The notes under the pieces are model-generated. The model was not told where the DNA came from, did no database searches, and saw only the letters and a program-made list of their open reading frames with translations. Positions 26,247 to 35,834 of a DNA stretch of 58,609 bases are shown here, piece by piece. The position numbers were made by a program, and so were the translations under genes. The DNA comes from Bacteroidota bacterium (lineage in GTDB: Bacteria > Bacteroidota > Bacteroidia > Bacteroidales > Prolixibacteraceae), in contig JAJUGZ010000014.1 of the NCBI GenBank assembly GCA_029265715.1, positions 1 through 58,609 on the forward strand. Direction: 5' to 3'. Position 1 is the first letter of the stretch. Every line of letters starts with the position of its first letter.

Positions 26247-26392
26247 CCGGATAGGGTGCAATGGGAAGCTGTGATGAAAAAACATCCCTTCGCTGGCGCA
26301 CATTTATAATGCCTGCCGCAAATTAGCTGCATCACATAACAAACCGATACAATCATTTAAACGTTTTCTGATAAATAAAAAACAGAAAAAAC

Positions 26393-26899
26393 ATGGCAAC
26401 AATTTTAAAACCCGCCCAGCGCGAATTTCAGGAAAGTCCGAACAAGATCGACAACTACCGGGTTTTCACCGATATGTCAAGAATCAAAAAAGGGATCAAT
26501 CCGGAAAACCTGAATTTTGATTTACGACAACTGAATCCCGGCCAGTATTCTGCACCATACCATTTTCACCGGTATGCCGAGGAACTTTTTATGATTATTT
26601 CAGGCTCGGCCACATTGCGAACGCCCAATGGACTGGAAATTGTAACCAGCGGAGACCTGATATTCTTTGAAAAAGGAGAAACAGGAGCCCACCAGCTTTA
26701 CAATCACACAACCGAGGCTTGCACATACCTCGACATCCGGACTTACCTAGGATACGACATTGCCGAGTATCCCGATTCGGATAAAATATTACTGGCCCCT
26801 TCGTATGAGATTTTCAATAAGGCGTCGCAGGCAGGCTATTTTGACGGAGAAACGGAGATAAAAGACAAGTGGAAGCAAATTGGTGGAAAAGCTGATTAA
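26393..26899 (+). CDS. Cupin-domain protein
   Basis: 168 residues. A single cupin barrel with motif 1 YHFHRYAEELFMIISG (His, His and Glu for metal) and motif 2 GDLIFFEKGETGAHQLYN (second His). No fused domain, no signal peptide. Such small cupins are often sugar-binding or metal-dependent enzymes; the substrate cannot be named. It is monocistronic, between lrgB and the converging leuB. Confidence 0.85.
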   Translation: MATILKPAQREFQESPNKIDNYRVFTDMSRIKKGINPENLNFDLRQLNPGQYSAPYHFHRYAEELFMIISGSATLRTPNGLEIVTSGDLIFFEKGETGAHQLYNHTTEACTYLDIRTYLGYDIAEYPDSDKILLAPSYEIFNKASQAGYFDGETEIKDKWKQIGGKAD

Positions 26900-27031
26900 C
26901 ACCGAACGAAATGGCCCGGTGTAGAATAACTGATCCGATAACTTCGAGACATCGGATCAGTAACAGAAACAGCCGGAGACAAGGTGGTTTAAAGTGTAAA
27001 GGAAGATTGGAAATCACGACGTCCGTTAAAC

Positions 27032-27065
27032 AAAAAAGGCCTTCCGTTTCGGGAAAGCCTTTCGT
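27032..27065 (-). terminator. Terminator of leuB
   Basis: AAAGGC...GCCTTT with an inner four-pair stem (one mismatch) and GTTTCG loop. The complement of the A6 run 27032-27037 supplies the T tract on the minus strand, 20 bases after the leuB stop. Confidence 0.75.
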
Positions 27066-27084
27066 ATCGTGGTGTATTGAATAC

Positions 27085-28149
27085 TTATTTCGCAGCAACG
27101 TAAGCAGCAATCCAGTCGCCCACTTCGGAGGTTGAATGCGCTTTGCCTTCGGCGATGTCGACAGTTACCACGCCGGCAGCCATCGAGGCAGCAACAGCTT
27201 CGCGGATCAGGGCCCCTTCTTCCATCAGTCCGAAAGCATATTCGAACATCATGGCAGCCGACAGGATGGTTGCAACCGGGTTGGCGATGTTTTTACCGGC
27301 AGCCTGCGGGTACGAGCCGTGAATCGGTTCGAATACCGAGGTGTGGATACCGATTGAAGCCGACGGCAACAAACCAAGTGATCCGGTGATCACACTGGCT
27401 TCGTCGGTCAGGATATCGCCAAACATGTTTTCAGTCACCATCACATCGAAGTTCTTAGGCCACTGGATGATCTGCATGGCAGCATTGTCAACAAACATAT
27501 ATTCGGTAGTTACATCCGGATAGTTTGGCGCCATTTCCTGGGCTACTTCACGCCACAGGCGCGAACTTTCCAACACGTTGGCTTTATCGACCACCGTCAG
27601 TTTTTTGTTGCGCTTCATGGCAAATTCGTATCCTAATTTTAGGATGCGCTCTACTTCGGCGCGGGTGTAGGTACAGGTGTCGAACGCGGTGTTACCATCG
27701 TCTTTCCGGCCCTTTTCCCCAAAATAGATACCTCCGGTCAGCTCGCGGATAGCAACGAAGTTGGCGCCTTCAACCAGTTCGCGGCGAAGCGGTGATTTGT
27801 GCAGTAACGATTCGAAAGTCTCAACCGGGCGAATGTTGGCATACAGGCCCAGCTTTTTGCGCATGGCCAGCAACCCTTGTTCCGGACGAACTTTGGCTTT
27901 GGGGTTATTGTCGAATTTCGGGTCGCCAATGGCTCCGAACAAAACAGCGTCGGACTGCATACACAACTGGTGGGTTTCTTCCGGATAAGGCTCTCCAACC
28001 TGATCGATGGCGGTTGCTCCGGTCAATCCGAATTTATACTCCAGTTCGTGGTTAAACTTTTCGGCCACCGCTTTTACCACTTTCAGAGCCTGATCAACGA
28101 TTTCAGGACCAATCCCGTCGCCGGGAAGTACAGCTAATTTGAGTTTCAT
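27085..28149 (-). CDS. leuB: 3-isopropylmalate dehydrogenase
   Basis: 354 residues, homodimeric. It oxidatively decarboxylates 3-isopropylmalate in leucine synthesis, and 3-methylmalate in the citramalate route. The start [13 protein letters not shown], the NIRPVETF block, [10 protein letters not shown], and [11 protein letters not shown] with the [14 protein letters not shown] end are the family blocks. Its ATG (28147-28149) is the edge of a dispersed repeat, which separates it from the upstream methyltransferase, so it may use its own promoter. Confidence 0.96.
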   Translation of the reverse strand: MKLKLAVLPGDGIGPEIVDQALKVVKAVAEKFNHELEYKFGLTGATAIDQVGEPYPEETHQLCMQSDAVLFGAIGDPKFDNNPKAKVRPEQGLLAMRKKLGLYANIRPVETFESLLHKSPLRRELVEGANFVAIRELTGGIYFGEKGRKDDGNTAFDTCTYTRAEVERILKLGYEFAMKRNKKLTVVDKANVLESSRLWREVAQEMAPNYPDVTTEYMFVDNAAMQIIQWPKNFDVMVTENMFGDILTDEASVITGSLGLLPSASIGIHTSVFEPIHGSYPQAAGKNIANPVATILSAAMMFEYAFGLMEEGALIREAVAASMAAGVVTVDIAEGKAHSTSEVGDWIAAYVAAK

Positions 28150-28312
28150 CTGTATAAATTTTCAAAGTTGTTTCTTGCAATTTTCGTATCTATTTCTGTT
28201 TTTCAAACTAGTTTCTCAACGAGATGGAATTGAGCTTGCGAAATCCGCGAAGCGAATAGCCATTTATACATTCTCGGTTTGTATGAGCGATGGCTCTTAT
28301 GGCTATTTCATT
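28147..28312 (-). repeat. Leader-plus-hairpin dispersed repeat, copy at leuB
   Basis: It shares about 80 bases with 9430-9510 and 53684-53765, followed by the AGCCAT/ATGGCT hairpin (28254-28306). A 26-base insert (28231-28256) not seen in the other copies sits before the hairpin. On the minus strand the repeat ends in ACTTTGAAAATTTATACAG then the leuB ATG. Confidence 0.85.
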
Positions 28313-28526
28313 ACTATGTTTTTTTATTCTTTTTAATGTTGAGCCCATACAGGGTCATTCATCTTTTAGCTTATTTGCCACCGGTTTTGCCGGGGTTATT
28401 CAAACTAAACCCTTCAGGGTTTTACGATTCAGTTTTATCATCGCAAAGTCCAAATTCAGCGAGCAACAGATTCAAACCTCCCATTACCCAGCCTCTCCCT
28501 TCCGGGGAGAGGTTTGGAGAGGGGCC
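28313..28526. other. Intergenic stretch between methyltransferase and repeat
   Basis: No gene is supported. A hairpin CCTCTCC (28492-28498) / GGAGAGG (28506-28512) lies just after the methyltransferase stop on the minus strand, without a T tract. It resembles the 'crisp' pyrimidine-rich repeats common in intergenic regions of this phylum. Confidence 0.4.
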
Positions 28527-29246
28527 TTATTTTCTTGCGCCAAAGGCAGCAAAATTAAAATGTTTGTGCAAAACAAAAGTCTCTTTGAAGCCGACTTGCT
28601 TCATCAGGTCGAGCTGGTAAGACAACGTTCGTGGCGTATCTTCCGACTCATAGCGCTGAAGATACATGACCACCTCTTCTTCAGGTACCTGTTTTTGCAA
28701 GATAGCGATCCAGCCATCCATCATCAGTTGGGTGATCTCATCGGTTTCGCCAATCACAATATCGTTAATCCAAAACGTGCCCCCGGGTTTTAAAGCCTTG
28801 TAAACCTTTCGGGAAACCGTTTCCCATTCCTGATCGTCGCGCAAATGATGCAAGGTAGTCCCCGCGGTAATGATATCGAACTGATTTTCGCCAAACGCAA
28901 GTTCGCGGAAATCTCCCTGAACGGCAGTAACTGCTCCAGAGATATTTCTGCGCACACGTTCTTCGGCCTTAGCCAGCATATTGGCGCTCAGGTCGATCAA
29001 GGTACAGTTTACATCAGGCAAATACGAAGTAAGTTTTACTGCGTAATTACCACCGCCGCACCCCAAGTCCATCACATCGGTCGCATTCGGGGTTAGCAAG
29101 GTTGCCGCACGCGCCACCAATTCCATGCACAAAGGTGAATCGATGGCAGTGGTTTGGCCGGTTTCAATGTTCGAAAACCGATCAACCTGAGAGTCGAAGT
29201 TTTTTCGAATAGTTTCCGGAGTAGATTTTTGCTGAATTAACGACAT
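28527..29246 (-). CDS. Class I SAM-dependent methyltransferase
   Basis: 239 residues. SAM-binding motif I VMDLGCGGGNYAVKL (about 58-72), motif II TLIDLSANMLAKAE, motif IV AGTTLHHLRD and the KALKPGGTFWIND post-motif are clear. No signal peptide. It lies five bases after the zinc-ribbon gene and in the same direction as the leucine operon. The substrate is unknown; CmoA/UbiE-like enzymes have similar layouts. Confidence 0.85.
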   Translation of the reverse strand: MSLIQQKSTPETIRKNFDSQVDRFSNIETGQTTAIDSPLCMELVARAATLLTPNATDVMDLGCGGGNYAVKLTSYLPDVNCTLIDLSANMLAKAEERVRRNISGAVTAVQGDFRELAFGENQFDIITAGTTLHHLRDDQEWETVSRKVYKALKPGGTFWINDIVIGETDEITQLMMDGWIAILQKQVPEEEVVMYLQRYESEDTPRTLSYQLDLMKQVGFKETFVLHKHFNFAAFGARK

Positions 29247-29251
29247 GGAAC

Positions 29252-29737
29252 TTATGAATTATCCCGCATCACCGAAGTCAGGATGCGTTGGTTCTCGGTC
29301 ATTTTCGAATTGTGACAGCCAACCCTCTGACATATACCCAAACACCGGGCATAATTGGCATCAGGGGTCAGGAACAACGTTACCATTTGCGAATCGCACA
29401 CATAACAGGTTGAGTAAACTGGCAGAGGTGTATCGCAATGCGGACAACGAATATCGAGTTTATCACCTTTCTTTAGACTTATACCAATGGTAACCCGAGA
29501 ATAATCGCCAAACACCGGACTGAGTGCCAAGATACCCTGATCGCTGCCGCGCACCACTTTTAATTTGATTGACGGCAGTTCGTTGAATTGAACAGACTCA
29601 TCAAAAAGGTTATGGCCATTCGGACAGTAACACGCTGACAAAATGATCTTCCCTGTTTTCTTTTTCTTCTTTTTCTTGGGTCTTTCAATCTTGTTCTTCG
29701 GGATAAACATGGTCCCTTTCGGTGTAAATAGCTTCAT
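29252..29737 (-). CDS. Zinc-ribbon protein of unknown function
   Basis: 161 residues. A Lys-rich N-terminus (about 16-28) is followed by several CxxC/CxxxxH pairs: CYCPNGH, CPHCDTP, CYVCDSQ and CLGICQRVGCH, so at least two zinc-binding knuckles are likely. ATG 29710 is an alternative start. It is located 26 bases after the citramalate-synthase-like gene and five before the methyltransferase, so it is probably part of the leu transcript. I do not recognise the family. Confidence 0.7.
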   Translation of the reverse strand: MKLFTPKGTMFIPKNKIERPKKKKKKKTGKIILSACYCPNGHNLFDESVQFNELPSIKLKVVRGSDQGILALSPVFGDYSRVTIGISLKKGDKLDIRCPHCDTPLPVYSTCYVCDSQMVTLFLTPDANYARCLGICQRVGCHNSKMTENQRILTSVMRDNS

Positions 29738-29763
29738 CGTAGTTCGGGATTTGAGGTTATAAA

Positions 29764-31302
29764 CTACATCTCAATCAGGTTCAGCATCCGCATGGTCGCC
29801 TTGATGGCCGCCGCTGTTTGGTCCGGGTCAAGTCCGCGCGTTTTAAACTCACGTTTATAATCCCAGGTAATCACCGTTTCGACCAACGCATCGGTACGGC
29901 CTCCCGGAGGAATTGTGACGGTATAATCGAGCAGCTTGGGCAAAGGTTTATTAAATTCGTTGTAAATGGCTTTCAACGCATTCATAAAAGCATCGTACTG
30001 ACCATCTCCTGACGCAGTAGCTTCGTATTTCTTCCCTTTGATCCGGATGCTGACCGTAGCCGAAGGATGCAAACCCATGGCATGCGACAGCGAATAATTG
30101 ATCAGCTTGATTTTGGGCTCAGCATCAGCCTGGTTCAGCACATCGGCAACAATGTAGGGCAAATCTTCGGTAGTTACCGTTTCCTTGCGGTCGCCCAGCT
30201 CGATGATGCGTTCAGTCACCAATTTCAGCGCATTGTTGTCAAGCTCAATGCCCAACTCTTCCAGGTTGGCTTTAATGTTGGCTTTCCCTGAAGTTTTGCC
30301 CAACGCGTAGGTTCGGGTCCGCCCAAAACGTTCCGGGAGCAAATCGTTGTAATACAGTTTGTCTTTGCTGTCGCCATCGGCATGGATACCGGCACATTGG
30401 GTAAACACGAACTCACCAATCAGCGGTTTGTTGGTCGGGATACGGATTCCGGAGAACGATTCGACCAGCCGCGAAATCTTGGTCAGCATTTTCTCGTTTA
30501 CCTGGGTCTGCATTTTCAAGTGATCTTTGATCGTGGCAATAACGCTCGAAAGCGGGGCATTTCCGGCCCGTTCTCCCAAACCGTTCACGGTGGTGTGCAC
30601 ACAGCGAATCCCGGCCTTGATAGCATGAAACACATTGGCAATCGCCAAATCGTAATCGTTGTGGGCATGGAAATCGAATTTCACATCGGGGTACGTTTCT
30701 ATCATTTCCCGGCAAAAATCGTAAGTTTCGTCCGGATCGAGGATACCCAATGTATCAGGCAACATGATCCGGTTGACGGGCAATTTTCGAAGTTCAGATA
30801 CCATGAAGTGTACATAATCTTTCGAATTACGCATCCCGTTCGACCAGTCTTCGAGGTAAACGTTCACCGAAATACCCAGTTTCTGGGCGTAATCGATTGA
30901 TTTCTTAATGTCTTCGATGTGCTGTTCGGGAGTCCGGCGCAATTGCTGGGTCACATGTTTCAGCGATCCTTTGCAGAGCAGGTTCATTACTTTTCCACCC
31001 ACCGAATTAATCCAGTCGAGCGAAACAGTCCCGTCAACAAACCCCAGGATTTCAACTTTTTGAAGATGCCCTTTCTCTTTTGCCCATTCCAGCACCCGTT
31101 TGCAAGCATTAAGCTCGCCTTCCGAAACGCGTGCCGAAGCAATTTCAATCCGGTCAACCTTTACATCCTCAAGCAGAATCCGGGCAACACTCAATTTCTC
31201 AGTTTCTGAAAACGATACCCCCGAGGTTTGTTCGCCATCCCTCAGGGTTGTATCCATTATACTGAGCATTTGATCTTTTACCTCAATTACACTTCCTGTC
31301 AT
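29764..31302 (-). CDS. cimA: Citramalate synthase-like (LeuA homologue)
   Basis: 512 residues. HMGL-like TIM barrel ([16 protein letters not shown] at the N-terminus; metal ligands Asp, and His pair in FDFHAHNDYDLA), then a communication region and a LeuA_dimer allosteric domain. The substrate-specificity strand reads VYLEDWSNG. The Tyr and Glu of YLED correspond to those that form the pyruvate pocket in the Leptospira citramalate synthase as I recall, whereas the LeuA in this window has [10 protein letters not shown] there. I therefore favour acetyl-CoA + pyruvate to citramalate, feeding isoleucine through LeuCDB. The annotation could also be a second 2-isopropylmalate synthase. Two bases separate it from leuD. 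Confidence 0.8.
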   Translation of the reverse strand: MTGSVIEVKDQMLSIMDTTLRDGEQTSGVSFSETEKLSVARILLEDVKVDRIEIASARVSEGELNACKRVLEWAKEKGHLQKVEILGFVDGTVSLDWINSVGGKVMNLLCKGSLKHVTQQLRRTPEQHIEDIKKSIDYAQKLGISVNVYLEDWSNGMRNSKDYVHFMVSELRKLPVNRIMLPDTLGILDPDETYDFCREMIETYPDVKFDFHAHNDYDLAIANVFHAIKAGIRCVHTTVNGLGERAGNAPLSSVIATIKDHLKMQTQVNEKMLTKISRLVESFSGIRIPTNKPLIGEFVFTQCAGIHADGDSKDKLYYNDLLPERFGRTRTYALGKTSGKANIKANLEELGIELDNNALKLVTERIIELGDRKETVTTEDLPYIVADVLNQADAEPKIKLINYSLSHAMGLHPSATVSIRIKGKKYEATASGDGQYDAFMNALKAIYNEFNKPLPKLLDYTVTIPPGGRTDALVETVITWDYKREFKTRGLDPDQTAAAIKATMRMLNLIEM

Positions 31303-31304
31303 TG

Positions 31305-31892
31305 TTATTTTTTTTCGAATGCTTCGATCTCGTCTTTGATACTGATCAGATAATCGATGTCATCCAACCCGTTCAGCAAACAATGTTTTTTATACGGATT
31401 GATCTCGAAACCAACTGATTCACCGGTTGTTGTCAGTGTAAATTTTTGATTTTCAAGATCGACCTCGAACAACGTCTGAGGATCGGCTTCGATGGCTGCA
31501 AACAATTTTTCGAGGTACTCCGGAGAAACAACCACAGGCAGCAGCCCATTGTTCAGGGCATTCCCTTTAAAAATGTCGGCAAAGAAGCTTGAAACAACCA
31601 CCCGAAAACCGTAGTCGTAGATAGCCCACGCAGCATGTTCGCGGCTCGACCCGCTGCCAAAGTTTTTACCGGCAATCAGGATTTTCCCTGAATATTGGGG
31701 TTTGTTCAGCGCAAAACCGGCAATGGGTTGGTTGCTTTTGTCGTACCGCCAGTCGCGAAACAGGTTGTCGCCAAAACCTTTACGTTCGACCGCTTTCAGG
31801 AAGCGCGCCGGAATAATCTGGTCGGTATCTATATTTTCGATTGGCAGCGGAACTGCCGGCGATATTAATTTTGTAAACTTATCGTAAGCCAT
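31305..31892 (-). CDS. leuD: 3-isopropylmalate dehydratase small subunit
   Basis: 195 residues from ATG 31892 ([16 protein letters not shown]); an upstream ATG would add eight poorly supported residues. It is the aconitase swivel-domain partner of LeuC, isomerising 2- to 3-isopropylmalate and, likely, citramalate to 3-methylmalate. The blocks [12 protein letters not shown] and [16 protein letters not shown] are characteristic. It is cytosolic, with the operon partner cimA directly behind. Confidence 0.95.
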   Translation of the reverse strand: MAYDKFTKLISPAVPLPIENIDTDQIIPARFLKAVERKGFGDNLFRDWRYDKSNQPIAGFALNKPQYSGKILIAGKNFGSGSSREHAAWAIYDYGFRVVVSSFFADIFKGNALNNGLLPVVVSPEYLEKLFAAIEADPQTLFEVDLENQKFTLTTTGESVGFEINPYKKHCLLNGLDDIDYLISIKDEIEAFEKK

Positions 31893-32185
31893 TTTCTTAA
31901 AATTTAGAAGCCCCACCCCACCACCCCGAAATAGAGGAGTTTGGCAATCCCCTGATTTCGATCTGATTTTGGATATGGGGTCTTGGTTATTCGATGTTAG
32001 ATATTTATTTGATCATTGCCTTCGCAATTCTGGCCGAAAACAAAATATCGCGGCTCACAACATTTGCTCGCGGACAATTTTTGTCTTTCACATTTATCTC
32101 AAGTGAAACCCCAAACAGCAATATTGTCACCGCTACACGATTTTGCTCCGATACTCATTCCCCCGTTTGGGGGTCAGGGGGCTTT
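31893..32185. other. Intra-operon spacer between leuC and leuD
   Basis: 293 bases without a supported gene, between two genes normally adjacent. It contains a C-run/G-run hairpin (32160-32164 with 32169-32173), a C-rich tract near 31905-31930 and no recognised promoter. It resembles the degenerate intergenic repeats elsewhere in the window. Confidence 0.4.
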
Positions 32186-33586
32186 TTATAAAAACTCCCT
32201 GGGGTCAGTAATCTTTCCGGTTACAGCAGCAGCGGCGGCAGTCAGCGGACTGGCCAGCAGGGTGCGTGCTCCCGGGCCCTGTCGGCCTTCAAAGTTACGG
32301 TTCGATGTTGATACCGAGTATTTGCCTTCCGGGATCTTGTCGTCGTTCATGGCCAAACAAGCCGAACAACCTGGCTGGCGCAATTCAAAGCCCGCTTCGT
32401 TCAGTATTTCGACCAACCCCTCGGCAATAATTTGTTTTTCCACGGCTTTCGAACCCGGCACAATCCATGCCGTCACATTATCGGCTTTTTTTCTGCCTTT
32501 CACGAAATTGGCAAAAGCCCGAAAGTCTTCGATGCGCCCATTGGTGCAACTTCCGACAAAAACATAGTCGACCGGTTTGCCCAGCATCTTTTCTCCGCCC
32601 CGATAGCCCATGTACTGCAACGATTTTTCGAACGAAATTTTATCTGTTCCGGTCAATCCGTCTCCAGTCGGAATAGTCTGCGAAACGCCCATACCCATCC
32701 CCGGATTGGTTCCGTAAGTAATCATCGGCTCAATGTTGGCGGCATCGAAGGTATATTCGGTGTCGAAAACAGCGCCTTCGTCTGATTTTAAGGTTTTCCA
32801 GTATGCCAGGGCCTTATCCCAGTCGGCCCCCTGTGGTGCATATTTACGACCTTTCACATAATTGAAGGTGGTTTCGTCCGGGGCAATCATTCCACCGCGG
32901 GCACCACATTCGATACTCATGTTACACAAAGTCATGCGGCCTTCCATAGTCAGGCTTTCGATAGCCGATCCGGCAAATTCAACAAAGTGACCGGTACCTC
33001 CAGAAGTCGATATCTGGCTTATAATATATAATGCGATGTCTTTCGCTGTCACCCCTTTACCAAGCTCACCATTAACCGTGATGCGCATTTTTTTCGGTTT
33101 GGGCTGCATGATACACTGGCTGGCCAATACCATTTCAACTTCGCTGGTCCCGATACCAAAGGCAATGGCCCCGAAAGCTCCGTGTGTCGATGTGTGGCTG
33201 TCGCCGCAAACGATGGTCATTCCCGGCTGTGTAATCCCCATCTCAGGGCCAATAATATGCACAACGCCGTGACCTTCGGTCCCGAGTCCGTGATAAACGA
33301 TGCCGTGTTCTTCGCAGTTGCGTTTCAGGGTTTCAACCTGGTTGCGCGACAATTCGTCTTTAATCGACAGGTGCTGATTGACCGTCGGAACATTGTGGTC
33401 GGGAGTGGCCACCGTTTGTTCCGGACGAAGCACTTTTCTACCCCGGTTTTTTAATCCCAGGAATGCAACCGGACTCGTCACTTCATGAATAAAGTGCCGG
33501 TCGATATACAAAACATTGGGGCCTCCTTCAACACGTTTTACCACGTGGGCATCCCAGATTTTGTCAAATAACGTTTTTGGTTCCAT
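32186..33586 (-). CDS. leuC: 3-isopropylmalate dehydratase large subunit
   Basis: 466 residues from ATG 33586 ([16 protein letters not shown]). Aconitase-like protein holding a [4Fe-4S] cluster; the cysteines are in VFVGSCTNG (about 344) and GCSACLAMN (about 405-413). The [12 protein letters not shown] block is present. It works with LeuD. Confidence 0.96.
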   Translation of the reverse strand: MEPKTLFDKIWDAHVVKRVEGGPNVLYIDRHFIHEVTSPVAFLGLKNRGRKVLRPEQTVATPDHNVPTVNQHLSIKDELSRNQVETLKRNCEEHGIVYHGLGTEGHGVVHIIGPEMGITQPGMTIVCGDSHTSTHGAFGAIAFGIGTSEVEMVLASQCIMQPKPKKMRITVNGELGKGVTAKDIALYIISQISTSGGTGHFVEFAGSAIESLTMEGRMTLCNMSIECGARGGMIAPDETTFNYVKGRKYAPQGADWDKALAYWKTLKSDEGAVFDTEYTFDAANIEPMITYGTNPGMGMGVSQTIPTGDGLTGTDKISFEKSLQYMGYRGGEKMLGKPVDYVFVGSCTNGRIEDFRAFANFVKGRKKADNVTAWIVPGSKAVEKQIIAEGLVEILNEAGFELRQPGCSACLAMNDDKIPEGKYSVSTSNRNFEGRQGPGARTLLASPLTAAAAAVTGKITDPREFL

Positions 33587-33692
33587 AATCAACTTTTATA
33601 CCTTGACCTCAACACACAAATCAGATATGTGTTTATCATCAAGGCCTTCATTTATTGCATTACTTTAATTTATTCTCTGACCTTCACCGGAA

Positions 33693-35195
33693 TTATTTCA
33701 CCGGAATTTTATTTACAGCATCTAAAAACGCTTCGACCGATGCGGTAATGATATCGGTATTAGCGCTAAATCCATGATAAACGGCATCTTCGTGTTGCAC
33801 CTGCATGTGCACTTTCCCAAGGTCGTCGCTTCCGCGGGTAATCGCCTGGATCAAAAATTCTTCAAGAACAACTTTTCTGCGGATAATCTTTTTCACCGCT
33901 TTGATTGCGGCATCAACCGGACCATTCCCTGAAGCTGTTGCATCGAATTTTTCGCCGGCAATATCCAACCGCACGTTGGCCATCGGCACCAGTGTCTTCC
34001 CGGTTACAACCTGCAGATAATCCAGTTTAATGCGGCGTTCTTTCTGGCTGACATCGCCAACCAACATGGCCACATCATCGTCGCGGATGTCTTTTTTCTT
34101 GTCGGCCAGTTTCAGGAAGTTCTGGTAAACTTCATCCAGTTTATCTTTGTCAAGCTCAAAACCAAGCACTTCCAACCGATGTTTCAGTGCGGCACGTCCG
34201 CTTCGGGCTGTTAAAACGATGCTTGATTCGTTGATACCCACATCTTTCGGGTCGATGATCTCGTAATTTTCGCGGTTCTTCAATACACCGTCCTGATGGA
34301 TGCCCGACGAATGTGCAAATGCATTGCGGCCAACAATAGCCTTGTTCGGCTGCACCGGCATGTTCATCAGGTTTGAAACCAGCCGGCTGGTTTTGTAAAT
34401 ATTTTTCGTATTGATATTCGTATCAATGTTCAGCACTTTGTAGCGGCTTTTCAAGGTCATGACAACTTCTTCGAGCGAAGTATTTCCGGCCCGCTCGCCA
34501 ATCCCGTTGATCGTCACTTCAGCCTGACGGGCCCCGTTGATAATTCCGGAGATTGTATTGGCTGTGGCCATGCCCAGGTCGTTATGACAGTGGGTCGAGA
34601 TAATTGCCTTGTGCACATTCGGCACATTATCAATCAGGTATTTGATTTTCGCGCCAAACTCATGAGGCATGGTATAGCCCGTTGTATCGGGGATATTTAC
34701 AACAGTCGCTCCGGCTTTGATAACTGCCTCAACAACCCGGGCGAGGTATTCGTTCTCGGTACGTCCGGCATCTTCGGCATAAAACTCGACATCCTCAACA
34801 TACTTTTTCGCGTATTTTACGGCAGCAATGGCCCGTTCAATAATTTCGTCAGGATTTGAATTTAGCTTATAGTGAATGTGGTAAAACGATGTCCCGATCC
34901 CTGTATGGATACGGCCTTTTTTGGCGTATTTCAGGGCTTCGGCTGCTACATCGATATCTTTTTCAACTGCACGGGTCAGGGCACAAATAGTTGGCCAGGT
35001 CACCGCTTTTGAAATTTCAACAACCGAATTAAAATCGCCGGGGCTCGAAATCGGGAAACCTGCCTCAATCACGTCAACGCCCAATTCTTCCAGCGCTCTG
35101 GCAACTTCAATCTTTTCAACCGTGTTTAATTGACAGCCTGGAACTTGCTCTCCGTCCCGTAAAGTCGTGTCAAAAATGTACAATCTGTCGCTCAT
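33693..35195 (-). CDS. leuA: 2-isopropylmalate synthase
   Basis: 500 residues. It joins acetyl-CoA and 2-oxoisovalerate, the first committed step of leucine synthesis. [31 protein letters not shown] (metal His) and [12 protein letters not shown] are the catalytic blocks. The C-terminal LeuA_dimer domain gives leucine feedback. It is the first structural gene after the leader-attenuator region. Confidence 0.96.
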   Translation of the reverse strand: MSDRLYIFDTTLRDGEQVPGCQLNTVEKIEVARALEELGVDVIEAGFPISSPGDFNSVVEISKAVTWPTICALTRAVEKDIDVAAEALKYAKKGRIHTGIGTSFYHIHYKLNSNPDEIIERAIAAVKYAKKYVEDVEFYAEDAGRTENEYLARVVEAVIKAGATVVNIPDTTGYTMPHEFGAKIKYLIDNVPNVHKAIISTHCHNDLGMATANTISGIINGARQAEVTINGIGERAGNTSLEEVVMTLKSRYKVLNIDTNINTKNIYKTSRLVSNLMNMPVQPNKAIVGRNAFAHSSGIHQDGVLKNRENYEIIDPKDVGINESSIVLTARSGRAALKHRLEVLGFELDKDKLDEVYQNFLKLADKKKDIRDDDVAMLVGDVSQKERRIKLDYLQVVTGKTLVPMANVRLDIAGEKFDATASGNGPVDAAIKAVKKIIRRKVVLEEFLIQAITRGSDDLGKVHMQVQHEDAVYHGFSANTDIITASVEAFLDAVNKIPVK

Positions 35196-35230
35196 AACGA
35201 ATCTGTTTGTTTTGCTGTTTTAGCACTATT

Positions 35231-35267
35231 TAATAAAAAAGCCATCCCCAGCAGATTGAGAATGGCT
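35231..35267 (-). terminator. Attenuator terminator of the leu operon
   Basis: On the minus strand the arm 35258-35267 (AGCCATTCTC) pairs with 35240-35249 (GGGGATGGCT), ten pairs including two G-U. A T-rich tract follows (35231-35240). It lies between the leader peptide and leuA. Confidence 0.85.
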
Positions 35268-35317
35268 TCTGTATTTTTTAATATCTTCTATGGTTTAAAC
35301 CCATACCATCCTCAATC
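35254..35317 (-). promoter_or_regulatory. Antiterminator pairing of the leu leader
   Basis: On the minus strand GATTGAGGATGG (35306-35317) is complementary to CCATTCTCAATC (35254-35265), with one G-U pair. The first arm includes the stop codon of the leader peptide. The second arm overlaps the 5' half of the terminator stem. The two foldings exclude each other, as in classical amino-acid attenuation. A small hairpin (TATGG/CCATA) lies between the arms. Confidence 0.8.
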
Positions 35318-35383
35318 GCGCATCCTAATTAGTAGAATACCGAGAATCAGACCGAGGAGAGATATGTGATTAAAATTTGTCAT
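35312..35383 (-). CDS. leuL: Leu/Ile-rich leader peptide of the leucine operon
   Basis: 23 codons from ATG 35383, stop TGA at 35312-35314. Leucine occupies residues 9, 10, 12, 14, 17 and 18 (CTC, CTC, CTG, CTC, CTA, CTA), and isoleucine residues 7, 13, 16 and 19. Nearly half the peptide is therefore the two amino acids whose precursors the operon makes. Its stop codon is inside the antiterminator arm. Ribosome stalling at Leu or Ile codons would free that arm and favour readthrough into leuA. The ORF is far too short for most gene finders. Confidence 0.85.
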   Translation of the reverse strand: MTNFNHISLLGLILGILLIRMRD

Positions 35384-35834
35384 CTTTTCATTAATTCGAT
35401 GCAAATATGACAATTATTTTTTAAAATGAAAATAAAAACGCACATAAAATTATAAATTTTAATAAAAAGATATTTTCATCCGAATTATACCATAAATCAA
35501 TTAAATTCAGTCAGTTTAACAAACCAAACTCAGATTTTAACAAGGCTGTGCCTGTAATTTATTCATAACGGACAACAAACAGTACCTTCTTTCGCTCCGC
35601 CTGGCTACCAGACAGACTAAATAGTTGAAATTATGTCACTCAGAACTTATTCAGACTTATACCTTTTTCGGCTTTCGCCCGTATAATAAAACAGTCCAAA
35701 ATACTTTGTCAAATAGAACCATCAACCACCGGGGGTTTCTAAACAAGACATCAGGCGCTTATGAAAGATGCAACGGCAACATGCGGTTCCATCGTATGGT
35801 AATTCACATTGGTCCAACTATTTAAAACAGAACT
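35384..35834. other. Divergent intergenic region between leu leader and usp
   Basis: An A/T-rich 451-base stretch that must hold the promoters for the leucine operon (minus) and the V-ATPase operon (plus). On the minus strand a CATATTTG box lies close upstream of the leader ATG, one base off the -7 consensus. No clear plus-strand promoter or other gene is seen. Confidence 0.45.

Noticed and set aside
35625-35825. Plus-strand open frame of 66 codons before the usp gene
   Set aside because: No recognisable domain, biased composition, uncertain start and no coupling to neighbours; it reads like A/T-rich promoter DNA.
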